Made by a program: the position numbers and the translations under genes. A DNA stretch of 64,000 nucleotides from CAVVPY01 sp963750295 (GTDB lineage Bacteria; Actinomycetota; Actinomycetes; Mycobacteriales; Jatrophihabitantaceae). Of this stretch, positions 1 through 8,461 are shown in pieces (within the stretch, counting starts at the first letter, position 1; each line of letters starts with the position of its first letter). The notes beneath the pieces were generated by a model, which saw nothing but the letters and a program-made list of their open reading frames with translations, ran no database searches and had not been told where the DNA came from. Location: positions 992,001 to 1,056,000 of the forward strand of contig CAVVPY010000001.1 in assembly GCA_963750295.1 (NCBI GenBank), in the 5' to 3' direction.

Positions 1-1
1 C

Positions 2-418
2 GGGTGGTCCGCCGTCACCGGCAGCCTGGCCGTGGCGCCGTTCGTCCTGTTCGCGGTGGTGTTCTTCTGGACGCCGCCGCACACCTGGGCGCTGGCCACC
101 CGCTATCGCGACGACTACGCGCGCGCCGGCGTCCCCATGTTGCCGGTGGTAGCGAGCCCCGCGCGGGTGACCCGCGACATCCTCGTCTACACCTGGCTCA
201 CCGTGGCGGCGTCCGTGCTGCTGTGGCCGCTCGCCACGTCCTGGGTCTACGGCGTGCTCGCGATCGCCGCCGGCGTGGTGCTGCTGGTCGGCGCCCACCG
301 GTTGCACCGCGACACGGTCGCCGGCCGGTCGGCCAAGCCGATGACGTTCTTCCACCTGTCGAACAGCTACCTGGCCTTCGTCTTTGTCGCTGTCGCGATC
401 GACACGTTCCTGCGCTGA
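2..418 (+). CDS. ctaB: Protoheme IX farnesyltransferase (heme O synthase), 3' part
   Basis: This is the C-terminal 138 codons of a UbiA-family prenyltransferase; the 5' end lies outside the window. CtaB transfers a farnesyl group to protoheme in the membrane, giving heme O for terminal oxidases. Visible signs are the FFWTPPHTWALA segment, the typical C-terminal aromatic/polar helix of heme O synthases, followed by three hydrophobic helices and an ending in NSYLAFVFVAVAIDTFLR. Heme A synthase (ctaA) is encoded about 7 kb away on the other strand and would use the product. In M. tuberculosis ctaB (Rv1451) also lies just before the ctaA/suf region, which supports the call. Confidence 0.93.
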   Translation, partial: GWSAVTGSLAVAPFVLFAVVFFWTPPHTWALATRYRDDYARAGVPMLPVVASPARVTRDILVYTWLTVAASVLLWPLATSWVYGVLAIAAGVVLLVGAHRLHRDTVAGRSAKPMTFFHLSNSYLAFVFVAVAIDTFLR

Positions 419-458
419 ACCGCCCCGCCGTCGCCGAGAACACACCGTGGCCCGACCG

Positions 459-464
459 TAGGCT
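459..464 (+). promoter_or_regulatory. Candidate -10 box of the ATP-grasp gene
   Basis: TAGGCT ends 7 bases before the ATG of the next gene and there is no purine-rich ribosome site, so a leaderless transcript starting at the ATG is likely. Confidence 0.5.
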
Positions 465-471
465 GGCGGGC

Positions 472-1332
472 ATGGTGGAGGTGCTGCTGGCGACGTGTGC
501 CGACTTTCCGGACGGGGACGAGGACGGTCCCGAGATCCTCATCGCGCTGGACGCAGCGAGCGTCGCGGCGCGGTGGTGTGTCTGGGACGACCCGTCCGTC
601 GACTGGTCGGCCGGCCTGGTGGTGCTCCGCGCGACCTGGGACTACACCCTGCGGCGCGAGGAGTTCCTCACCTGGACCTCGTCGGTCCCACGCCTGCTCA
701 ACCCGCACCCGGCCGTGGTCTGGAACTCGGACAAGACCTACCTGCGAGCAGCGGCCGCGGCCGGAGTGCCGGTCACGCCCACGGCCTGGGCGGCCCCGGG
801 CGAGGACGCGGTCTTCCCCGAGCGCGGCGACTTCGTGGTCAAGCCGTCCGTCGGCGCCGGCTCGCGCGGGGCCGGCCGGTTCGCATCGGGGTCGGTGGAC
901 GAGGCCCGCGCGCACGTCGCGACGTTGCACGGTGCGGGTCGCACGGCGATGGTGCAGCCCTACCTGGACCAGGTCGACGGCGAGGGTGAGACCGCGCTGA
1001 TCTACCTCGACGGGGAGTTCAGCCACGCGGTCCGCAAGAGCGCGATGCTGGCGCCGGGCATGACGCACGGCGTCTTGGACGACTCGCTCTACGTCGAGGA
1101 GGCCATCACCGCCCGCACGCCGTCCGAGACCGAACTGGCCGCAGGCGCCAAAGCCATGGGGTTCTTGCACGAACACTTGGGCGAACTCTTGTACGCGCGC
1201 ATCGACCTGCTGCCGGGTGCCGACGGGCCGGTCGTCGTGGAACTCGAGGTCACCGAGCCGTCGCTGTTCCTCTCCTTCGCCGACGGCGCCGCGGACCGGT
1301 TCGCGGCCGCCGTCGCGGCCCGGCTGCGATGA
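472..1332 (+). CDS. ATP-grasp domain protein of unknown substrate
   Basis: A 286-residue soluble protein with an ATP-grasp fold. The N-terminal third is a pre-ATP-grasp domain (motif RATWDYTLR). FVVKPSVGAGSRGAGRF near residues 121-137 carries the ATP-binding lysine and glycine-rich loop, and the C-terminal VVVELEVTEPSLFLSF holds the metal-binding acidic residues. ATP-grasp enzymes join a carboxylate to an amine or thiol through an acyl-phosphate; the layout resembles glutathione-synthetase/RimK-like and D-cycloserine-pathway ligases, but the substrate cannot be read from sequence. The ATG was chosen because a -10-like TAGGCT precedes it and because the frame further upstream overlaps ctaB. 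The stop overlaps the next gene (ATGA), so the two are probably co-translated. Confidence 0.85.
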   Translation: MVEVLLATCADFPDGDEDGPEILIALDAASVAARWCVWDDPSVDWSAGLVVLRATWDYTLRREEFLTWTSSVPRLLNPHPAVVWNSDKTYLRAAAAAGVPVTPTAWAAPGEDAVFPERGDFVVKPSVGAGSRGAGRFASGSVDEARAHVATLHGAGRTAMVQPYLDQVDGEGETALIYLDGEFSHAVRKSAMLAPGMTHGVLDDSLYVEEAITARTPSETELAAGAKAMGFLHEHLGELLYARIDLLPGADGPVVVELEVTEPSLFLSFADGAADRFAAAVAARLR

Positions 1333-2576
1333 CGATCGCGGCGCCGAGCGCCGAGCGGTTGCGTGCGCTGCGGCAGATGAAGGGCATTGCCGCCGGCTTG
1401 CTCGTCCTCGCCGCGCTCGTGTTCATCCTGTGCCGCACGGTAGGGGACGGGTCCGGGGCCTGGGGTTACCTGCAGGCGACCGCGGAGGCGTCCATGGTGG
1501 GCGGGCTGGCGGACTGGTTCGCCGTCACCGCCCTGTTCCGGCATCCGCTTGGCTTGCGGATCCCGCACACGGCGATCATCCCGATGAAGAAGGACCTGAT
1601 CGGCGAGGGCCTGGCCGGCTTCGTCCAGGAACACTTCCTCACGACGGCGATCGTCGGCGAGCGGGTGGCGGCCGCGCACGTCCCCCAGCGCACGGGCGCC
1701 TGGCTCGCCGACCCTGGTCATGCGCGCAAGGTCGCCGCCGAGATCGGCAACGCGATCGGCGGCATGGCATCGGTGCTGGAGGACAACGAACTGCGCGATG
1801 CGGTCGCCATGATCGCGGACAAGCGGCTGCGTGAGCTCGAGGCCGCCCCGTTGCTGGCGCGCGTGCTCGACGCGGTGTGTGACTCGGGGCAGCACCAGAA
1901 GGTCCTCACTGCTGCGCTGAAGGGGACGATGCGCTTCCTCGACGAGAACCGTGGTGTCTTCCGCAAGCGGCTGGCCGAGGAATCACCCGAGTGGGTGCCC
2001 GAGTGGGTCGACGATCGGGTGTTCGCGCGCGGCTTCACCGCGCTGCAGGCGTTCCTGGCCGACGTGTCCAGTGATGACGGCCACGAGTTGCGCGGCGGGT
2101 ACGACTCGCAGCTGCGCAAGTTCGCCGAGCGGCTGCGTACCGATCCGGTGCAGGCCGCGAAGGTGGAGGCCGCGAAGCTGGAACTGCTGGAGCATCCCGA
2201 GGTGCGGGCGTGGCTGTCGTCGCTGTGGGTCCGCGGCAAGTCGCTCGTCGTCGAGGGCGCGGCAGACCCGGACTCCGACCTGCGCCGCGGCGTCGAGCGG
2301 CTGGTCGTCCGCGCGGGTGAGACGCTGCGCGACGACCCGGCGGCCGGCGCGAAGGTGGACGAGGTGCTGCTGCGGGTCGCCGAACACGTAGTAACCCACT
2401 ACGCGGATGATCTGGTGGCGGTCATCTCCTCGACCGTCCAGCGATGGGACACCGACGAGACCAGCCGGCGCCTGGAGTTGCAGGTCGGGCGGGATCTGCA
2501 GTTCATCCGCATCAACGGCACCGTGGTCGGCGCGCTGGCCGGCCTGGCGATCTACACGATCAGCCAGCTGCTGTGA
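1329..2576 (+). CDS. DUF445 family membrane-anchored protein
   Basis: 415 residues. A hydrophobic helix near residues 18-38 (GIAAGLLVLAALVFILC), then GLADWFAVTALFRHPLG, which is the signature of DUF445 (YheB/YjiN-like) proteins, a long helical middle section, and a C-terminal helix (VVGALAGLAIYTISQLL) that probably re-enters the membrane. No enzymatic function is established for the family. The start ATG overlaps the stop of the ATP-grasp gene, so it is likely translated from the same message. Its last 17 bases overlap the 3' end of the convergent MFS gene. Confidence 0.88.
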   Translation: MTIAAPSAERLRALRQMKGIAAGLLVLAALVFILCRTVGDGSGAWGYLQATAEASMVGGLADWFAVTALFRHPLGLRIPHTAIIPMKKDLIGEGLAGFVQEHFLTTAIVGERVAAAHVPQRTGAWLADPGHARKVAAEIGNAIGGMASVLEDNELRDAVAMIADKRLRELEAAPLLARVLDAVCDSGQHQKVLTAALKGTMRFLDENRGVFRKRLAEESPEWVPEWVDDRVFARGFTALQAFLADVSSDDGHELRGGYDSQLRKFAERLRTDPVQAAKVEAAKLELLEHPEVRAWLSSLWVRGKSLVVEGAADPDSDLRRGVERLVVRAGETLRDDPAAGAKVDEVLLRVAEHVVTHYADDLVAVISSTVQRWDTDETSRRLELQVGRDLQFIRINGTVVGALAGLAIYTISQLL

Positions 2577-4047
2577 CCGCCTCCGGGGACGTTCCCGGAG
2601 CGGGCGTGGCCACCGGCGCCGCAGCCGGCCGCCTCAGCAACGTCGCGGCGATCACCGCGGCGGCGAGCAGGAGCGCGGCGCAGATCTCGTAGGCGCGGGC
2701 GTAGCCACCGGTCTGGGCCGCTGCCGGACCTGCGCCGGCCAGGTCGGCGGCACGTGACGCCGCGACGGTGAGCAACGCAGCGAGCCCGAGCGAGCCGCCG
2801 ATCTGCCTCGTGGTGTTGATCAGTCCGGACGCCAGGCCCGCGTCGCGCACGTCGACCCCGCCTGTTGCCGCGAGCGTCACCGGGACGAAGGACATGCCGA
2901 TACCGAACGTGGTGATCGCCCCGGGGATGCCGATGTGCGTCAGGTAGGAGCTGTCCGCGGTGATGCGCGAGAGCAGCAGTACCCCGAAGGCGGCGATCGA
3001 CGTGCCGGTGACGAGCAGCGCGCGTACGCCCACCCGCTCGACCAGCCTCGACGAGAGCTGGGTGCCGATGATGACTGCCAGCGGCATCGGCAGGAACGCG
3101 AAACCGGTGCGCAGCGGGCTGTAGCCGAGCACCTCCTGCAGGTATTGCGACAGGAAGAAGAACAGCGCGAACATGACCGATCCGACGACGACCATGACGA
3201 GGTTGGCGCCGGTGAGATTTCGTGACCGGAACAGCCGCAGCGGGACCAACGGCTGGCGATGCCGCGATTCGATCACGAGGAACGTCGCGATCAGGGCCAG
3301 CCCGATAGCAAGGCAACCGAGGACCAGCGGCGAACCCCACGAGTGCGACTCGGTCGAGACGATCGCGTAGACCAGCGCCAGCAGGCCGCCGGTGATGGCC
3401 ACGGCGCCGGCCCAGTCCAGTGTCGGCCGTTGCCCCTCCGCCCGGGACTCGACGACCACGACCCGAGCGACGACCAGGACCAGGAGGCCGATCGGGACGT
3501 TGATGAACAGGATCCAGCGCCACGACAGCAAGTCGGTGAGCAGCCCGCCCGCCAGCACGCCCGTGGCGCCGCCGGCGCCCGCGACCGCGCTCCACAGTCC
3601 CAGTGCCCTCGCGCGTGCCCGCGGCTCGGTGAAGGTGGTGGTGAGGATGGTCAGGGTGGCCGGCGACAGGATCGCCCCGCCGAGTCCCTGCAGGGCGCGC
3701 GCGCCGATCAACTCGTTGCCGCTCTGCGCCAGGCCGCCGATGAGCGAGGTCAGTGCGAACACCGTGACGCCGATGAGGAACAGCCGGCGACGGCCCCAGA
3801 GGTCGGCGGCGCGGCCGCCGAGCAGCAGGAAGCCGGCGAAGGTGAGGGTGTAGGCGTTGAGAACCCAGCCGAGCGAGGTCTGGGACATGTCCAGGTCGCT
3901 CTTCATCGACGGCAGCGCGACGTTCACGATGCTCACGTCCAGGACGACCATGAACTGCGCGACGCAGACCACCGCCAGGACGATCGCGGCGGGGCGGCGG
4001 TGGGACGCGTCGACGCCGCGTCTGACCAGGTCTGCCGAGGACATCAT
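2560..4047 (-). CDS. DHA2-type MFS drug exporter (EmrB/QacA family)
   Basis: A 495-residue integral membrane protein with about 14 hydrophobic segments, the number typical of DHA2 proton-driven multidrug exporters. Visible motifs are VLDVSIVNVALPSM in the first helix (motif D1), LGGRAADLWGRRRLFL between helices 2 and 3 (motif A), and GLGGAILSPATLTIL in the fourth helix. The start was placed at the ATGATG pair because AGGAGCG lies 8 bases upstream; a more upstream ATG at 4080 lacks a ribosome site. No dedicated regulator gene lies next to it. It converges with the DUF445 gene and overlaps it by 17 bases. Confidence 0.92.
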   Translation of the reverse strand: MMSSADLVRRGVDASHRRPAAIVLAVVCVAQFMVVLDVSIVNVALPSMKSDLDMSQTSLGWVLNAYTLTFAGFLLLGGRAADLWGRRRLFLIGVTVFALTSLIGGLAQSGNELIGARALQGLGGAILSPATLTILTTTFTEPRARARALGLWSAVAGAGGATGVLAGGLLTDLLSWRWILFINVPIGLLVLVVARVVVVESRAEGQRPTLDWAGAVAITGGLLALVYAIVSTESHSWGSPLVLGCLAIGLALIATFLVIESRHRQPLVPLRLFRSRNLTGANLVMVVVGSVMFALFFFLSQYLQEVLGYSPLRTGFAFLPMPLAVIIGTQLSSRLVERVGVRALLVTGTSIAAFGVLLLSRITADSSYLTHIGIPGAITTFGIGMSFVPVTLAATGGVDVRDAGLASGLINTTRQIGGSLGLAALLTVAASRAADLAGAGPAAAQTGGYARAYEICAALLLAAAVIAATLLRRPAAAPVATPAPGTSPEAVTAAG

Positions 4048-4105
4048 CGAGATCGCTCCTGTCGCAGTGACAAGCCGCATCGTTGCGACGGGCAGGAACG
4101 CCGAA

Positions 4106-4138
4106 CGTCCCCCGGAGCCAACGCGGCGCCGGGGGACG
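4106..4138 (-). terminator. Hairpin downstream of the tricorn protease gene
   Basis: CGTCCCCCGG and CCGGGGGACG form a perfect 10-bp stem around a 13-base loop, between the end of the protease gene and the start of the MFS gene on the same strand. There is no clear T run, so this is a terminator-like or transcript-stabilising hairpin. Confidence 0.55.
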
Positions 4139-4186
4139 GTTATTCCGCGGCTACTCCACGGCTACTTCGCGGCGGGCGACGTTGCC

Positions 4187-7100
4187 TCACGGCCGTGGGG
4201 GAAGCGCGGGCGCGGCACGGTCGGGTCGGGTCTGCACGGGCGGCGCCTCGAGCGGGTGCGCGGTCTGTAAGGCCTCGGCCAGCACGCGCAGGCCCTCGTC
4301 GAGTTGCGGGTCCTCGTCGGCCGCCCAGGCCTGCGGTGGCATCGGCACCTCGATGTCGGGCTCGACACCGAAGTTCTCGACCCCCCAGCCCGCGTCCCGG
4401 AACCAGAACGAGTACCGCGGCTGGGTCACCTCGGTGCCGTCGACGAGTGCATACCTTCCGTCGATGCCGATCACGCCGCCCCAGGTGCGGACCCCCACGA
4501 TCGGCCCGAGGCCGAGTTCGCGGAAGGCCTCGTTGACGATGTCGCCGTCCGAGCCCGCGTGCTCGTTGGCGATCGAGACCATCGGTCCGCGCGGCGCCCC
4601 GGTCGGGTACTCCTCCGGGGCGGCGGCACGGGAGTGGGTGCCCGCGAGTGGCCGGCGCGCCAGCCGCTCGATCACCAGTTCCGACACGTGCCCGCCGCCG
4701 TTGTCGCGGGTATCGACGACGAGTGCGTCGGCCCGAAGCTCGCGGCGCAGGTCACGGTTGAACTCGGCCCAGCCGGTGGACATCATGTCGGGCACGTGCA
4801 GGTAGCCGATCCGCCCGTCGCTTGCCTCGTGTACCGCGTGGCGCCGGCTTCGAGTCCAGTCGTGGTAGCGGATCGCGGTCTCGTCGGCCGTCGGCACCAC
4901 GACGACGGTGCGCCGGGTGCCGTCCTGCTCGACTGTGAGCTCGACCGGCTTGCCGGCCAGCCCGGCCAGCAGCGGTGCCGGCCCGGCAGGCGGCACGGAA
5001 CGCCCGTTGACTGCGACGAGGACCGCGCCGTCCGTGACGTTCGCACCGGCCGCGCGCAACGGCGAACGAGCGGCAGGCACCGACGATTCGCTCGCCAGCA
5101 CCCGGTGCACGACCCAGCGGCCGTCGTCGTCGCGGACCAGGTCGGCGCCGAGGAAGGCTGCCTCGCGGCCGGGCGGCGGCGGCGGGACGACCGGCCGCTC
5201 GTAGGCGTGTGACGCACCGAGTTCGCCGATCATCTCCCACAGCACCTCGGACAGGTCGTCGCGCGTCGCGACGCGGTCGACGAGCGGCAGGTACCGGGCG
5301 AGCACGTCGTCCCAGTCGACGCCCCCCATGTCCTCGATCCAGAAGTGGTCGCGCATCAGCCGCCACGTCTCCACGGCCATCTGCCGCCACTGCGCCGGCG
5401 GGTCGGTCACCACCCGCACCCGGCTGAGGTCGACCGTGACCAGTTCGGCCGGACCGTCGTCGGCGTCGCCCGGCTTCACCCGGTGATCGGCCGGCCCGAC
5501 GCGTAGCGCGTCGCCGTCACGCACGAGCACCCGCGTGCCGTCGCCGCTCACCGCATACCAGTCGAGTGCGTCGACGATCGTGCTGCTGCGGCGCTGGGCG
5601 AGATCCCAGCGCTCAAGGGACGGTCGTGGCATCTTGCCGCCGTCGGGCAGGCCTGCGCCGATGACGCCGGTGATCTCATGGTTGAGCCAGAGCAGGCCAC
5701 CCTTCGCGGCCCGCAGGTCGGTCAGCCGTCCGGCAGCGACCGGCATCACGACCGCGCGTTCGGTGAGCCCGTCCGGCTCGACCCGGGTCGTCGGCACGGT
5801 CGGCTGCCCCGAAGGCGGGTCGTGCTTGTCCGGTTCCGAGGGCGCAACGCTGCGCCCGCCCGCCTCGGGATCGAAGGGTGACGGGGTGTCGGCGGCGAGC
5901 GGCAGCAGGTAGGGACGCACGCTTGCGGCGAAGGACAGGTCGAAGTTGTGCGTGTCGTAGATGGGGTCGAAGGTGCGCGCCGAGAGGAACGCGAGGTGCC
6001 GGCCGTCGAGCGTGAAGATCGGATCGGTGTCGACGAAGCGTTCCGGGGACGCATCGTGCACCGTGCCCGAGGCGAGCTCGGCGAGGCGGATCGAGCGCAG
6101 CTGCGAGCGGTGCGCACGCGACCAGGCCAGCCAGGCCGAGTCCGGCGAGAAGGTCAGGCCGGTGGCGTGGCCCTGGTCGCTCGTGTCGAGTTCGCGCACC
6201 GAGGCGTCGGCCAGGCTGAGCACCAGCACCCGCCCGTCGTGGGCGGCAACGGCTGCCTGCTCGCCGTCGGGCGAGACGACGAGTTCGAGCACCCTGCCGA
6301 GCGCGCCGGCGCCCGTGCGCCGGGTCTCGGTCCCGGTGCCGGTGCCGGCGTCGGTGCCGGCGTCGGTGCCGGCGTCGGTGGTGAATTCGACGGCGTCGTC
6401 ACCCTCGGCGTCGGTCACCCAGACGGCCGACCGATCGTGGCCCGGGCGGACCCGGGGCAGCCGCGTGCGGACGCCGGGGGTGTCGGCCAGCGCGCGTACC
6501 GGCCCGTCACGGTGCGTGAGCCACTGCACCGTGCCGCGGACGTCCACCGCGCTGGCGCGGCCCGTGGTGTCCACCGAGACGAGTTCGGCGGACGTCAGCG
6601 CCGCTGCCACATCCACGATCGCCGGCTGGCGCGCCACCCGGGCACCGGCAAGTTCCACCTCGACGTGCACGGGCTGCGCGTCGGCGTCGAGGGCGTCGAG
6701 GCGGTACAGCTCGCCCGCACGCTGGTAGACCAGCCGGGTCGAACCTCCCTCGAGGTCACCGGCGAGATCCCGTGCGTAGTTGCCGGTGTGGTCGCTGTGG
6801 CGACGCAAATCGCTGCCGTCGGCCAGCACCGAGTAGACGTTGCCGTGGCCCTCGTGGTCCGAGACGAACGCGAGCCGGTCGCCGACCCACACCGGGTCGG
6901 CCAGCTGGCCGTCCAACTCTGCGAGCAGCCGCTCGAACGTGCCGGTGCCGTCGGGGTCGATCCACAGCCGTCCGCGGGTCCCGCCGCGGTAGCGCTTCCA
7001 CGTCGCCGGCTCGCGGTTGATCGCGCTCTGCACGACGGTGGCGCCGTCGGGGCGGCGGGCCAGCCCGTGGATCGGGCCGTACGGCAGCCGCTGCGCCGGA

Positions 7101-7465
7101 CCGCCGTCGGTCGGCAGCGCGTAGGCCCACGCTCGTGAGCGGAACGGTTCGAGCACCGGGCTCGCCACGGCCACGCGGCCCTCGCCGGTCCAGCCGAGAA
7201 CGCGGGTGTACAGGTTGTTCCAGTAGGTCAGCCTGGTCGCCGGGCCGCCCGCGACCGGGGCGAGGTAGACCTCGGGATTGCCGTCGCGTCGCGTGGCCCA
7301 GGCGAACTGAGTCGCGTCGGGGGACAGCTTCGGCCGCGACACCGGCACCCGGTCGGACGTGAGCCGCTCGGCCCACCCACCGGTCGCCGGCACTCGCCAG
7401 ATGTCGTCGTCGGCCACCAGTACGAGTTCATCGCCGGCCAGGTGCGGGAAGCGCAGATACGTCAT
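4187..7465 (-). CDS. Tricorn-type S41 family protease
   Basis: A 1092-residue homologue of tricorn protease, a cytoplasmic peptidase that trims peptides released by other proteases. The N-terminal roughly 670 residues have repeated beta-propeller blades (for example FPHLAGDELVLVADDDIWRV, DATQFAWATRRDGNPEVYL). A C1 helical region, a PDZ domain (about 790-850) and the S41 catalytic core follow. The active-site residues are all present: Ser752-His753 in GASHAYE, nucleophile Ser972 in HAGSDGD and Glu1030 in WGVENFGVEP. These sit exactly 7 residues after S745/H746/S965/E1023 of the archaeal enzyme, as recalled. A short DAGT repeat sits in a propeller loop. No signal peptide is visible. The start is the ATG with TAGATT 8 bases before it. 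Confidence 0.94.
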   Translation of the reverse strand: MTYLRFPHLAGDELVLVADDDIWRVPATGGWAERLTSDRVPVSRPKLSPDATQFAWATRRDGNPEVYLAPVAGGPATRLTYWNNLYTRVLGWTGEGRVAVASPVLEPFRSRAWAYALPTDGGPAQRLPYGPIHGLARRPDGATVVQSAINREPATWKRYRGGTRGRLWIDPDGTGTFERLLAELDGQLADPVWVGDRLAFVSDHEGHGNVYSVLADGSDLRRHSDHTGNYARDLAGDLEGGSTRLVYQRAGELYRLDALDADAQPVHVEVELAGARVARQPAIVDVAAALTSAELVSVDTTGRASAVDVRGTVQWLTHRDGPVRALADTPGVRTRLPRVRPGHDRSAVWVTDAEGDDAVEFTTDAGTDAGTDAGTGTGTETRRTGAGALGRVLELVVSPDGEQAAVAAHDGRVLVLSLADASVRELDTSDQGHATGLTFSPDSAWLAWSRAHRSQLRSIRLAELASGTVHDASPERFVDTDPIFTLDGRHLAFLSARTFDPIYDTHNFDLSFAASVRPYLLPLAADTPSPFDPEAGGRSVAPSEPDKHDPPSGQPTVPTTRVEPDGLTERAVVMPVAAGRLTDLRAAKGGLLWLNHEITGVIGAGLPDGGKMPRPSLERWDLAQRRSSTIVDALDWYAVSGDGTRVLVRDGDALRVGPADHRVKPGDADDGPAELVTVDLSRVRVVTDPPAQWRQMAVETWRLMRDHFWIEDMGGVDWDDVLARYLPLVDRVATRDDLSEVLWEMIGELGASHAYERPVVPPPPPGREAAFLGADLVRDDDGRWVVHRVLASESSVPAARSPLRAAGANVTDGAVLVAVNGRSVPPAGPAPLLAGLAGKPVELTVEQDGTRRTVVVVPTADETAIRYHDWTRSRRHAVHEASDGRIGYLHVPDMMSTGWAEFNRDLRRELRADALVVDTRDNGGGHVSELVIERLARRPLAGTHSRAAAPEEYPTGAPRGPMVSIANEHAGSDGDIVNEAFRELGLGPIVGVRTWGGVIGIDGRYALVDGTEVTQPRYSFWFRDAGWGVENFGVEPDIEVPMPPQAWAADEDPQLDEGLRVLAEALQTAHPLEAPPVQTRPDRAAPALPPRP
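6342..6377 (-). repeat. In-frame 12-bp tandem repeat in the protease gene
   Basis: Three exact copies of GTGCCGGCGTCG (plus strand), with partial flanking units. On the coding strand they give repeated Asp-Ala-Gly-Thr, running into Gly-Thr repeats. The tract falls in a loop of the propeller region, so copy-number change would alter only linker length. Confidence 0.85.
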
Positions 7466-7473
7466 GAGGGGCG

Positions 7474-7479
7474 AATCTA
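7474..7479 (-). promoter_or_regulatory. Candidate -10 box of the tricorn protease gene
   Basis: TAGATT on the minus strand lies 8 bases before the ATG; no ribosome site is seen, consistent with a leaderless mRNA. Confidence 0.4.
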
Positions 7480-7507
7480 CCCACCCGCTCGGACAGTCGT
7501 GCAGCGC

Positions 7508-8461
7508 TTATGCCAGCAGCTGACGTGATGCTTCGGCGCCGAACACCAGCCGCAGCGCCGCTATCCACACCAGGCACGCTCCGAGCATGTGCACCGCGAC
7601 CAGCAGCGGTGGGACGTCGAGGAAGTACTGGGTGTAGCCGACCGCGCCCTGGGCGAACTCGACGCCAACCAGCACCAGCGCGGCGCGGCGCAGCGGCTCG
7701 TCGGCGTGCAGCGCGTACAGCAGTGCCGCCAGACCGAGCGTCAAACCGATCAGGACCATCACCGCGTCCGCGTGCAGTTGCGACATCGACGCGACGTTGA
7801 GTCCGGTCCGGCGGACCTTGCCGTCCACCCGGTCGCCGGCGTGCGGTCCGCTGCCGGTCACGATCGTGCCGAGGACGAGTACCGCAGCCGTCACCGCGAC
7901 CGTGATCCGGGCGAGCAGGCGGGCGGCGACCGGGAGCTCGGCCGGGCGGCGCGGCCGCAACCGGGTCCACAGCAGCAGGGTCACCGCAATGAGGCTCATC
8001 GACAGCAGGAAGTGCGCGGCGACCAGCCACGGGTTGAGGTGGGTGAGGACGGTCAGGCCGCCGAGCACGGCCTGGGCCGGCACGCCGAGGGCCGCAGCAG
8101 TGGCCAGCGCCCGCTCGCGCCGCAGCGCCATGGCCACGAGCCAGGTCCCGACCGCGATCACCGCGAGGACGAAGGTGAGCTGCCGGTTGGTGAACTCGAT
8201 GATCCCGTGGACCGCATAGGCCTTGGTCGGGGTGAGCGAGGTGTCGGTGCACCGGGGCCAGGTCGGGCAGCCCAGGCCCGAGTCGGTGAGGCGCACGGCG
8301 CCGCCGGTGACCACGATGACCACGTTCGACACGACCGATGCCAGGGCGAACCCGCGCAATGCGCCCAGGGTCTGCAGCCGCCCGGGCAGCCAGCGCACGA
8401 GCGGCGGCCGGTCGTCCACCGGTCCGCCCGGGTGCGTCGACGGGCCGAGGTCCGTGCTCAC
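7508..8461 (-). CDS. ctaA: Heme A synthase (COX15/CtaA family)
   Basis: A 317-residue membrane protein with eight predicted helices that oxidises the C8 methyl of heme O to give heme A for the aa3 cytochrome oxidase. Conserved features are GGAVRLTDSGLGCPTWP, with the outward-facing cysteine pair C65/C71, heme-ligand histidines in YAVHGIIEFTNRQ (H85) and THLNPWLVAAHF, and a second set in SQLHADAV and LLVAVHMLGA. The GTG start overlaps the TGA of the upstream ABC permease (GTGA); a longer start would run into that gene. Together with the two ABC genes it forms a three-gene operon also known from mycobacteria (Rv1456c-Rv1458c). Confidence 0.94.
   Translation of the reverse strand: MSTDLGPSTHPGGPVDDRPPLVRWLPGRLQTLGALRGFALASVVSNVVIVVTGGAVRLTDSGLGCPTWPRCTDTSLTPTKAYAVHGIIEFTNRQLTFVLAVIAVGTWLVAMALRRERALATAAALGVPAQAVLGGLTVLTHLNPWLVAAHFLLSMSLIAVTLLLWTRLRPRRPAELPVAARLLARITVAVTAAVLVLGTIVTGSGPHAGDRVDGKVRRTGLNVASMSQLHADAVMVLIGLTLGLAALLYALHADEPLRRAALVLVGVEFAQGAVGYTQYFLDVPPLLVAVHMLGACLVWIAALRLVFGAEASRQLLA

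Noticed and set aside
6300..6385. CRISPR-like or other repeat array
   Set aside because: The repeat is 12 bp, in frame, without spacers and inside a propeller gene; it is a coding repeat.
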